Shown one piece after another: positions 7,135-13,563 of a DNA stretch of 14,973 bases. The notes beneath the pieces are model-generated. The model worked only from the letters and a program-made list of their open reading frames with translations, ran no database searches and was not told where the DNA came from. The stretch covers positions 1 to 14,973 of the forward strand of contig LZRQ01000075.1 in NCBI GenBank assembly GCA_002159155.1, written 5' to 3'. Position numbers and translations under genes: made by a program. The stretch is from Firmicutes bacterium ZCTH02-B6. GTDB lineage: Bacteria; Bacillota; Limnochordia; Limnochordales; ZCTH02-B6. Within the stretch, counting starts at the first letter, position 1, and each line of letters opens with the position of its first letter.

Positions 7135-8538
7135 GTGCGGTGGTCGGCAAGGTCCCGAGTCCTGCAGCGTATCCTAGCGCTGGTGCTTGGGCTGCTTTTG
7201 GTGGTTAGCGGGATCGCGTCGACCGTGACGGCTGCTGCGGGCCCCTTTTCGGATGTGCCTGCGGGGCACTGGGCGTACGATGCGTTGGAGCAACTGAGCG
7301 AAGCGGGTCTGGTGGACGGCTACCCCAGCGGCTTCTTTGGGCTCAACCGGCGGCTGACCCGGTATGAGGTGGCCCTTTCGGTGGTGAAGGCGCTCGAGCG
7401 CCTCTCCGAGCAGGCATCCCTCGCCCCGGGTGAAACCATGGATGTGTCCGAGCTTTGGCTTGGCTACAACCAGGCCAATCCCGAGCGACCGTTGTCGCCG
7501 GCGTTGCGGGAGGTCTTGGGCAGCGTTGTTCACGAGTTCGAGCCGGAGCTTGTCATGCTGGGGTACGGACGGTGGACCGCTGTCTTGGAACGGGATCCCC
7601 AGGCGGCCGTTCTCCGCGTCGAAGGGGCTGTGGGACCGCCAGGGGGTGCCGCGCAAGTCGAGGCTTGGGAGCGCCGAGCGGACGCCGAGGCACCGGGGAC
7701 GCTGTTTCTTTCCGATTATGTACTGCCTGGAACGCCGTTGCTTGGCGGGCCGAGCGGGGCCAGGGAGGCATCCTTGTTGCGTGGCATCACGGAGACGTGG
7801 ACAGGGGTTGCCGGTGTTGTGCCGGTGACGCCCTTCTTGTCTCTCCGTGGCGAGCGCGCATTGCGCAGCAGCTGGGATGGGGAAGCCGGGATGACGACGG
7901 TCGGCGCGAGCGTGCGGCTAGGCGACGTCTCGGTGGACGGACGCCTGCGTAGCGTGGAGCCGGGCTTTGGCGCCGGCTTGTCCGAGGACAGTGCAGGCGA
8001 GTCGATGGGGGTCGGCCTCACGGTTCCCCTCGGCGACGTGCGGCTGATCACCGGGCGCGACGTGGTGCAGCGGTTGCGAGATCCAGAAGCCGGCGCCGAG
8101 GTGGAGCACGTGACGTCGTGGGCGCTCGAGTACGGGGACGGTCAGTCGCCACAGGTTCGCGCCCAGTGGCAGTCGGTCAGCCTCGCCGACTTGCGGCAGG
8201 CGCGGTCACGGGCATCCGTGGACGTGAACGTGCCCGTGGCCCAAGGTGCCGTTCACCTCGGACTCGCCTACGAGGGACAGCCGCGGCCGGACACTACTGG
8301 CATCTCCGTCACCACGTTGACCGTGGCCGGCTTTGACTTCCGGCTCCTGGACAATGCGGAAGCCCGGGCTGCCATCGCCTTTCAGGACTCGGAGGACGGC
8401 ACCCAGCGTACCACGAGCCTCGGGCTCCGCTACACGCTCAGTCCAGAAGCTGCCCTCCGCCTGGGCTACCAGCTGATCGACTTTACGGATAAAGACAGCC
8501 AGAACGTAACGACCGCAGAGATCACGATTCGCTTTTAA
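7135..8538 (+). CDS. Short SLH-domain outer-membrane beta-barrel protein
   Basis: From the GTG at 7135 the protein has 467 residues. An N-terminal signal peptide (about 1-35, basic then strongly hydrophobic, cleavage near TAAA/GPF) is followed by one SLH domain (about 37-92: PFSDVPAGHWAYDALEQL, DGYPSGFFG, RRLTRYEVA). A linker region of about 95-240 follows, then a beta-rich C-terminal half with repeated alternating strands such as TTSLGLRYTLSPEAALRLGY. The chain ends in TTAEITIRF, with the terminal aromatic residue expected of a BamA substrate. It is therefore probably a second outer-membrane protein anchored to the wall, lacking the long coiled-coil stalk of its neighbour at 3640. The frame is open upstream to an ATG at 7072, which would add 21 polar residues before the signal peptide; I consider that start less likely. 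It lies between the YqgF-like gene (gap 59 bases) and the secreted repeat protein (gap 65 bases). Confidence 0.85.
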   Translation: MRWSARSRVLQRILALVLGLLLVVSGIASTVTAAAGPFSDVPAGHWAYDALEQLSEAGLVDGYPSGFFGLNRRLTRYEVALSVVKALERLSEQASLAPGETMDVSELWLGYNQANPERPLSPALREVLGSVVHEFEPELVMLGYGRWTAVLERDPQAAVLRVEGAVGPPGGAAQVEAWERRADAEAPGTLFLSDYVLPGTPLLGGPSGAREASLLRGITETWTGVAGVVPVTPFLSLRGERALRSSWDGEAGMTTVGASVRLGDVSVDGRLRSVEPGFGAGLSEDSAGESMGVGLTVPLGDVRLITGRDVVQRLRDPEAGAEVEHVTSWALEYGDGQSPQVRAQWQSVSLADLRQARSRASVDVNVPVAQGAVHLGLAYEGQPRPDTTGISVTTLTVAGFDFRLLDNAEARAAIAFQDSEDGTQRTTSLGLRYTLSPEAALRLGYQLIDFTDKDSQNVTTAEITIRF

Positions 8539-8603
8539 CCATCGGTTGAGGCCGGCAAACATTTGGGGGCCGGGGAGACGACGGACGGGGAGGTCATGGG
8601 TGA

Positions 8604-9521
8604 ATGATCAAGAGGTTGGCGGCCGCTTTTGTGGCTGCACTGTTGCTGCTGGCGCTGGCGCCGGTCGCGCCGGCTCAGGAGGCGTCGTTGCCGGGTATGC
8701 TGGCAGCAGCGGAGCGGGCCATTTATGGCTCGGAACAGGCGGGGTCACTGATCGAGCGAGTGTCGCGGGTTGAACGGGACGTCTACGGCGAAACCCAGAC
8801 CGGGCCGCTGTTGGTGCGGATTCAGGACGTGTACGGGTATCTGGTCGGTATTGGTGGGCCCTACTCTATCGGCCTGCAGCTCAACGTGGTCGAATACTTG
8901 GTCTTCCAACGGATGAACATCGGTGTGCCGGTTTCCAGGCGGCTCGAGGACCTGGAGCGCAGCGTGCTGGGCACTACTCAACAGTTGCCGCTCGCCGAGA
9001 GGGTGCGGTCGCTGGTGGAGATGGTGTGGCCCTCCGGGGAGCTCAATGTGCGGCAGGTGACGGTGCCCAAGGAGACGCTGGTCAAGATCCACCTGCTGAC
9101 GGAGATCAACTCCGGCACGAGCCGTGTCGGGCAGCGGGTGCGGTATCGGGTCGTCGACGACGTCATGATCGATGACCGGGTCGTCATCCCGGCGGGTGCC
9201 GAAGGCGAGGGCGAGATTACGGCGGTGCAGTCGGCCGGACGCTTTGGCCAGTCGGGCCGGGTCGAGGTCAACTGGGGTACGGTACCGGCGATCGACGGCA
9301 CCCGCGTCCAACTCAACGTGTCCACCCGCGCCGCCCAGCAAAACCAGGAGCTGGCGGTGGCGGCCAGCATGGCAGGCGTCATTTTGCTGGGGCCGGTCGG
9401 CCTTGTCGGTGGCTTGTTTGTGCAGGGCCAGGAGCACGTGGTTCCGGTCGGGACGCAGTTCTACGTCGAGGTGGACCGGGAGACTCAGGCGCTTGGCCTG
9501 TCTCTGACGCCGACCCGCTGA
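8604..9521 (+). CDS. Secreted protein with four ~21-residue repeats and a beta-rich C-terminal domain (unrecognised)
   Basis: I do not recognise a named family for this 305-residue protein. A signal peptide (about 1-25, MIKR then a leucine-rich core, VAPAQ) points to export. Four degenerate units follow at about 37-56, 57-77, 96-116 and 117-137. Each starts with Glu plus two variable residues and a hydrophobic/aromatic pair, often then Gly, and ends in a Leu...Arg-Val/Leu helix; ERAIYG, ERDVYG, VEYLVF and ERSVLG are their starts. The C-terminal half (about 150-292) looks like all-beta modules (VPKETLVKIHL, VVIPAGAEGEGEI, HVVPVGTQFYVEV), broken by a Gly-rich hydrophobic segment at about 256-272 that could insert in or pack against a membrane. 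The ATG has GGGGAGG at about 8586-8592; the upstream ATG at 8594 opens only a three-codon frame. Its place behind two SLH barrel proteins suggests an outer-membrane or periplasmic accessory role, by inference only. Confidence 0.82.
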   Translation: MIKRLAAAFVAALLLLALAPVAPAQEASLPGMLAAAERAIYGSEQAGSLIERVSRVERDVYGETQTGPLLVRIQDVYGYLVGIGGPYSIGLQLNVVEYLVFQRMNIGVPVSRRLEDLERSVLGTTQQLPLAERVRSLVEMVWPSGELNVRQVTVPKETLVKIHLLTEINSGTSRVGQRVRYRVVDDVMIDDRVVIPAGAEGEGEITAVQSAGRFGQSGRVEVNWGTVPAIDGTRVQLNVSTRAAQQNQELAVAASMAGVILLGPVGLVGGLFVQGQEHVVPVGTQFYVEVDRETQALGLSLTPTR

Positions 9522-9554
9522 CGGCGGGGGGGTCGGGCAACGGCTGAAAAGGAG

Positions 9555-9586
9555 GGGCGCCGTGCGGCGTTGACCGTACGGCGCCC
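9555..9586. terminator. Bidirectional hairpin terminator between convergent genes
   Basis: GGGCGCCGTGCGG (9555-9567) pairs with CCGTACGGCGCCC (9574-9586) around the loop CGTTGA, 13 pairs with one G-T wobble. Read on the minus strand the stem is followed by a CTCCTTTTC tract, so it should end the XRE-type gene efficiently. It also lies 34 bases past the stop of the secreted protein on the plus strand. Confidence 0.85.
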
Positions 9587-9592
9587 GAGTTG

Positions 9593-10036
9593 TCAGCGTA
9601 ACGATGCGAGCCGGTTTTCCTGCCGGTCCCCGGACTCCAGCAGGACGTCGTAATAGGCGTTTTCAATGGCTTGCTCCAAGAAGAGGACGAGTTCTTGGCG
9701 GTGGGAGCCGCCGTGGCGTTCGACAACGTTGGACGCCAGGAGCTGATCGGCGATGCGCTCGGCAAACGCCCGCTTCAGCTGCAGCACCCGGCTCATCGGC
9801 AGGGTGCTGGGCACCTGCTTTTCTTCCTCTTCGTCATCGCAAAGAAAGAACGTTACCGGTTTACCCAGCGCGTCGGCCAGAGCTTGCAGGGTCCGCAGTG
9901 ATGGAGTCCGCTGGCCGCGTTCGAGGTCGGAGATGTAGGGCTGGGACTTGCCGATCATTTTGGCCAGCTTAGTCCCGGAAATTCCTAGCTCCACGCGGGT
10001 ACGGCGGATGCGTTCTCCCAGGCTGGCGCCGGGCAT
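9593..10036 (-). CDS. XRE-family helix-turn-helix transcriptional regulator
   Basis: This protein of 147 residues has a Cro/C1-type HTH domain at about 6-63 (SLGERIRRTRVELGIS, then LAKMIGKSQPYISDLERGQR, then PSLRTLQALADALG). The recognition helix lies in QPYISDLERG. An acidic linker (DDEEEEK, about 72-78) precedes a helical C-terminal region that could be for dimerisation or effector binding. The frame is open 24 codons further upstream, but the ATG at 10034-10036 sits seven bases from a perfect AAGGAGT (10044-10050) and matches the family's usual N terminus. It is transcribed divergently from the ParB-like gene with 166 bases between starts, so it may regulate itself and that neighbour. Its targets cannot be read from the sequence. 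Confidence 0.9.
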   Translation of the reverse strand: MPGASLGERIRRTRVELGISGTKLAKMIGKSQPYISDLERGQRTPSLRTLQALADALGKPVTFFLCDDEEEEKQVPSTLPMSRVLQLKRAFAERIADQLLASNVVERHGGSHRQELVLFLEQAIENAYYDVLLESGDRQENRLASLR

Positions 10037-10043
10037 CGTGCTC

Positions 10044-10050
10044 ACTCCTT
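10044..10050 (-). promoter_or_regulatory. Ribosome binding site of the XRE regulator
   Basis: On the minus strand AAGGAGT precedes the ATG at 10036 by seven bases. This selects that start over the longer open frame reaching 10108. Confidence 0.75.
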
Positions 10051-10098
10051 CAGCTGGTGGCGAAGCCACATCACGGGTCCGTTGCCGGATTCTGCTGC

Positions 10099-10104
10099 AG
10101 TATA
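10099..10104 (-). promoter_or_regulatory. Candidate -10 box of the XRE regulator
   Basis: TATACT on the minus strand lies 62 bases before the regulator's ATG. The hexamer at the expected -35 distance is poor, so only the -10 is supported. The same CAGTATA string (10098-10104) recurs at 10149-10155 in this divergent gap, and both copies could be operator half-sites or chance. Confidence 0.35.
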
Positions 10105-10202
10105 CCACAAAGTGTCCGCGGAAGGAAAGACGACGCCCGTGTGGAATCCAGTATAGGCTTGCTTAACGGGGACGAGCGGCCATGTGCGGGGGGGACAAAC
10201 AC

Positions 10203-11150
10203 ATGGAGCTGGTAATGGTACCCATCGAGCGCGTCCGCCAGGACCCCAACCAAGCGCGCGGCTTGCGCAGCCTGGACAGCGTCGCGTCTCTGGGCCGTTC
10301 CATCGCGGAGGTCGGCTTGCTCCATCCCCTATTAGTACGCCGCCGTGATGACGGGGACTACCAGTTGGTTGCCGGTTACCGGCGGCTGCTCGCGGCAGCA
10401 GCCATGGGCCTTGAGACCGTCCCCGTCCTGATCCTCGAGGGGAACGCTCCCGCTCTCCAGGTTCAGCTGGTGGAAAACTTGCAACGGGAAGACTTGAACC
10501 CGCTGGAGAAAGCTATGGCCGTGAAGGCGTACATGGACGCGGCGGGGCTTTCCAAGCGTGCGGCCGCCCAAAAGCTGGGCATTCCCCGGACGACGATCAC
10601 CGACTGGTTGGATCTGCTGCAGGTGGACGAGCGGTACCAGCGCGCCGTCGTGGACAATTTCAACGGCGGGGATTCGCCGTTGACGGTGTCACATGTGGCA
10701 GAAGCTCGGGCGCTGGCCGCGCGGATGGGGGCGCCTGGCCTGGTCAAGGCGCTGCTGGACGCGGTGTTGCTTTACCATCTGAGCAAGGCAGAGACACGTG
10801 AAGTCGCGCGCCTGGTGCGCGAACACCGGAATTTGTCCATCCGTGATGCGGTGCGCGCGGTTCGACCCAATCTGGACGAGCCCGGCGAGGGCGACGCTTC
10901 TCCAGAGGTAGCGCCTGATGAACACAATCTGCGGCAACTGGTGCGGGCGGTGGACCGTTCGACCGCGATGATCAAGCGCATGCAGCACCTCTCCGCCCGA
11001 TTTCTCTCGCAGGTGCAGCGCGATGAGCTCATTGCCCGATTCCAAGAGCTGCACGAGATGACAGGGCAAGTGCTGGAGCAGCTGACCGCACCCGTGCCTG
11101 CCCAGGCCGCACCCACCCGGCGGCGGGGCAAGAAACGCCGGGTGTCGTGA
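10203..11150 (+). CDS. ParB-like DNA-binding protein (ParB/Srx N-terminal domain plus HTH)
   Basis: From the ATG at 10203 the protein has 315 residues. An alternative ATG at 10182 adds MCGGDKH. I prefer 10203 because the family usually begins just before the I-x-x-V...P-x-Q-x-R stretch (IERVRQDPNQAR, 8-19). The N-terminal ParB domain (about 4-95) has GLLHPLLVRR (38-47), GYRRLLAAA (58-66) and VENLQREDLNPLE (90-102). An HTH follows at about 116-136 (LSKRAAAQKLGIPRTTITDW), then a helical region and a basic tail (PTRRRGKKRRVS). Canonical ParB proteins have GERR in the nucleotide-binding motif; here the Glu is Tyr. No parA lies nearby, so this is probably a solitary Noc-like or regulator-type family member and not part of a segregation operon. 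Spo0J/ParB, Noc or plasmid-derived origin cannot be settled here. Confidence 0.87.
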   Translation: MELVMVPIERVRQDPNQARGLRSLDSVASLGRSIAEVGLLHPLLVRRRDDGDYQLVAGYRRLLAAAAMGLETVPVLILEGNAPALQVQLVENLQREDLNPLEKAMAVKAYMDAAGLSKRAAAQKLGIPRTTITDWLDLLQVDERYQRAVVDNFNGGDSPLTVSHVAEARALAARMGAPGLVKALLDAVLLYHLSKAETREVARLVREHRNLSIRDAVRAVRPNLDEPGEGDASPEVAPDEHNLRQLVRAVDRSTAMIKRMQHLSARFLSQVQRDELIARFQELHEMTGQVLEQLTAPVPAQAAPTRRRGKKRRVS

Positions 11151-11201
11151 GCCCGCAGGTCGATGGGGTCCTGGTAGCTGCTGGCGAGCCGGATGAAGGA
11201 A

Positions 11202-11230
11202 AGAGGCGCCTACCCGTCGTCGGCGCCTCT
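11202..11230. terminator. Bidirectional hairpin between convergent ParB-like and PfkB genes
   Basis: AGAGGCGCC (11202-11210) pairs perfectly with GGCGCCTCT (11222-11230) across an 11-base loop. On the minus strand a TTTCCTTC tract follows, fitting termination of the kinase gene, whose stop is at 11243-11245. On the plus strand it lies about 50 bases past the ParB-like stop, with only a weak T tract. Confidence 0.8.
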
Positions 11231-11242
11231 CTTGCTGGCTAG

Positions 11243-12370
11243 TTACACGGCGGGCGAAGCCAAAAATTTCAGGAGCTCGGGGAACGATGGGCTGGCCCCG
11301 TGCCGCACGTACCAGCCCGAAGTGCCAACGCCCAGGGCGAGCGCGTCCTGGATGTCCAGTCCCAGGGCAAGGCCGAGACAGCAGCCGGCATTGAAGTTGT
11401 CACCGGCCCCTGTGGTCAGTTTCGGCGTTGGGGTGTATGGCCCCTCGACCTCGACGTACTCGCCGCCGACACAGGCGGAGGCCCGGTCCGTCGGGTGGAT
11501 GATGACGCCGTCGACGTCCAGCGCAGCGGCGATGGCCCGAGTCGCTTCCTCAAGGGGTGCACCCGGCTCGGTCTGACTGGCGACCCCGAGGGCGCGGCCG
11601 ACTTCAGCGGCTTCCTTGCGGTTGAGCCCCAGGTAGGTGGTAAAGTACGGGCGAAACCCGCCCAGCACCTCGAGAGCCGCGCGAAGCTCCTCTTCGGACC
11701 GCTTTTGTGGGTCGGCCAGGTCGAAGAAGGCGATCCTTCGTTGTCCGGCCGGCAGCTGCGGCGCCACGTCCGCGAGAAACCCACGCCAAATATCGGTCAT
11801 GGCCGGGATCATGGTCCAGTTGTTCATGGCAAACAGCTGCGCCCGCCCGCACAGTTCGACCCAGCGAGCGACGGGCACATGCTCCAACAAGCTCTCCCAC
11901 GACAGCCCGTAGAGATTCTCCAGCCGCCCGAGCATGAGTTTGCCGTCTTGAAACTCCAGGGCCTGCGTGCGTCCCGGATTTGCGACCGAGATGAGTTCCG
12001 CTAGCTGAGCCAGCTCGTCGAAAACCGGCAACGGCTGCGGCAGCCCAAGGGTGCCGATGCAGGTCACCGCCGCGCCGCTCTTGGCCAAGGCCAGTGCCAT
12101 GATGGGGCCGTTGCCTCCGAGCTTAATTGTGTGGGGAACGAGCTCCATGTTGGTGCTGAAACCGGCTGCCGCCGCGATGCGCTTGGCCAAGTCGGCGATG
12201 GTGGCCACCGTCGTGAAGTTGTGCACGTCGGTCCGGCGGTCCACGACCCACAAGATCTCATCCACGAAACCGTCGAGGCCAATGACGGCTCGCAACTGGT
12301 CGGGCCGGGTGTTGAGGTGTTGTACGGCTTGGGCCGCCCGGGCGGCCGCTGCGGCGAAGGGTACGGCCAT
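11243..12370 (-). CDS. PfkB-family carbohydrate kinase
   Basis: This protein of 375 residues belongs to the ribokinase/PfkB family of ATP-dependent sugar or nucleoside kinases. Visible signatures are GLDGFVDE (31-38) at the substrate pocket, the Gly-rich LGGNGPIMALALAKSGA (84-100), YLGLNRKEA (246-254) with the conserved Asn-x-x-Glu that helps place Mg-phosphate, and the catalytic TTGAGDNFNAG (319-329) with Asp324 as the general base. It is longer than a typical ribokinase (about 300-330 residues). The substrate cannot be told: ribose, fructose-type sugars, 2-keto-3-deoxygluconate and nucleosides are all handled by the family. The ATG at 12370 follows AAGGAGG at seven bases. It has its own promoter and terminator, stands alone on the minus strand and is divergent from the dehydrogenase gene, so any shared pathway is only suggestive. 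Confidence 0.9.
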   Translation of the reverse strand: MAVPFAAAAARAAQAVQHLNTRPDQLRAVIGLDGFVDEILWVVDRRTDVHNFTTVATIADLAKRIAAAAGFSTNMELVPHTIKLGGNGPIMALALAKSGAAVTCIGTLGLPQPLPVFDELAQLAELISVANPGRTQALEFQDGKLMLGRLENLYGLSWESLLEHVPVARWVELCGRAQLFAMNNWTMIPAMTDIWRGFLADVAPQLPAGQRRIAFFDLADPQKRSEEELRAALEVLGGFRPYFTTYLGLNRKEAAEVGRALGVASQTEPGAPLEEATRAIAAALDVDGVIIHPTDRASACVGGEYVEVEGPYTPTPKLTTGAGDNFNAGCCLGLALGLDIQDALALGVGTSGWYVRHGASPSFPELLKFLASPAV

Positions 12371-12420
12371 GAGGGAACCTCCTTGGCTGCCGCGTAGGGC
12401 ATGATGGACAATCCGATCCT

Positions 12421-12450
12421 GTTATAACACGGACCCACCGCGCCTGTCAG
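12421..12450 (-). promoter_or_regulatory. Promoter of the PfkB-family kinase gene
   Basis: On the minus strand CTGACA (12445-12450) and TATAAC (12421-12426) are separated by 18 bases, close to the vegetative sigma-70/sigma-A consensus. They lie 51 bases upstream of the kinase ATG. Confidence 0.6.
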
Positions 12451-12470
12451 GAGCAGGAATTACGGCCGTC

Positions 12471-12501
12471 TTGACAAAACCCGCGTCCAAGAACCGATAG
12501 T
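12471..12501 (+). promoter_or_regulatory. Candidate promoter of the beta-hydroxyacid dehydrogenase gene
   Basis: A perfect -35 TTGACA (12471-12476) is followed at 19 bases by GATAGT (12496-12501), a four-of-six -10 match with long spacing. It lies just upstream of the ribosome binding site of the gene at 12528 and back to back with the kinase promoter. Confidence 0.4.
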
Positions 12502-12527
12502 CGCCAAGACCCAAGGAGGGGTGCCTC

Positions 12528-13463
12528 ATGGCGCCAGCAGCTCAACCAGACCGCATCGGATTTATCGGCCTTGGTATCATGGGGCGGTCGATGGCCCTGA
12601 ATCTTGTGCGGCGGGGGTTCGATGTGACCGTCTGGAACCGGACCTCCAGCCGCATGCAACCGCTCCTGGACGCAGGTGCCCGTGGCGCCGGTTCGCCCAA
12701 GGACGCGGCCAAGGAAGCCGATGTGGTCATCACCATCGTCACCGACTCGCCCGATGTGGAGCAGGTCATCCTCGGTCCTGACGGTGTTATAGAAGGAGCC
12801 CGCCCCGGGACCGTCGTCATCGACATGAGCACCATTTCCCCTGCCGTCACCCGGCGGTTGGCCGAAACGCTTGCGGCGCGGGGAATCGACATGCTGGACG
12901 CTCCGGTGACCGGCGGTGATGTGGGGGCCCGCGAGGGCACCCTATCGATCATGGTGGGCGGCAAGGCGGAGGTGTTGGAGCGCTGCCGGCCAGTGCTGGA
13001 GGCCATGGGGCGCAACATCGTCCATGTGGGCGATCACGGTATGGGACAGCTTTGCAAGTTGTGCAACCAGATAATCGTGGGGCTCAACCTCTTAGCCATG
13101 AGCGAAGGGCTCGCCTTTGCCGCGAAGGCCGGTGTTGACCTGGAGAAGATGCTGGCCGTGGTGCGGGCAGGTGCGGGTGGCTCGTGGGCCCTGGACAATT
13201 TGGCGCCCCGAGTTTTGCGCGGCGACTACCGGCCCGGCTTCATGGTGCGCCTACAACAAAAGGATCTGCGGCTGGCGCTGGACGCCGCAGGGCGCATGCA
13301 CTTGCCCCTGCCCGGGACGAGCCTCGTCCATCAGTTGCTCGCCAGCGTCGAAGCTTACGGCGGCGCCGACGACGGCACCCAGGCACTTGTCCGGGTGCTG
13401 GAGCGCCTTGGGAACGTCCGGATCGGGCCGGCTGCCGACACGGCGGCTTCCGACCAAGGCTAG
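12528..13463 (+). CDS. NAD(P)-dependent beta-hydroxyacid dehydrogenase (3-hydroxyisobutyrate/tartronate-semialdehyde type)
   Basis: This protein of 311 residues fits the HIBADH/GarR family, which oxidises beta-hydroxyacids or reduces their semialdehydes. The Rossmann motif is IGFIGLGIMG (10-19). WNRT (36-39) ends strand two, and an Arg there usually goes with NADP preference. DAPVTGGDVGA (124-134) is the substrate-binding loop; many relatives have Ser where this has Thr. The catalytic stretch GQLCKLCNQ (173-181) supplies Lys177 and Asn180, and QQKDLRLAL (243-251) carries the conserved Lys-Asp of the C-terminal domain. AAGGAGGG at 12513-12520 is seven bases from the ATG. The true substrate (3-hydroxyisobutyrate, tartronate semialdehyde, succinic semialdehyde or another) cannot be decided from motifs alone. 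It is divergent from the kinase gene and 100 bases ahead of the YyaL-type gene, with no clear terminator between. Confidence 0.92.
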   Translation: MAPAAQPDRIGFIGLGIMGRSMALNLVRRGFDVTVWNRTSSRMQPLLDAGARGAGSPKDAAKEADVVITIVTDSPDVEQVILGPDGVIEGARPGTVVIDMSTISPAVTRRLAETLAARGIDMLDAPVTGGDVGAREGTLSIMVGGKAEVLERCRPVLEAMGRNIVHVGDHGMGQLCKLCNQIIVGLNLLAMSEGLAFAAKAGVDLEKMLAVVRAGAGGSWALDNLAPRVLRGDYRPGFMVRLQQKDLRLALDAAGRMHLPLPGTSLVHQLLASVEAYGGADDGTQALVRVLERLGNVRIGPAADTAASDQG

Positions 13464-13563
13464 CCGGCCGTATAGCCCGGCCAACCGGGTGGCCAGGCGG
13501 GGTTGTCAATGGGTTCGCTTCCGGGGTTGCCGGGACAGCCGGGCACGCGAGGAGGGATGAGAA

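Noticed and set aside
13464..13563. GGCCA-ACCGGG-TGGCC hairpin between the dehydrogenase and YyaL-type genes
   Set aside because: A five-pair stem in G+C-rich DNA without a T tract is expected by chance, and the two genes may be co-transcribed.
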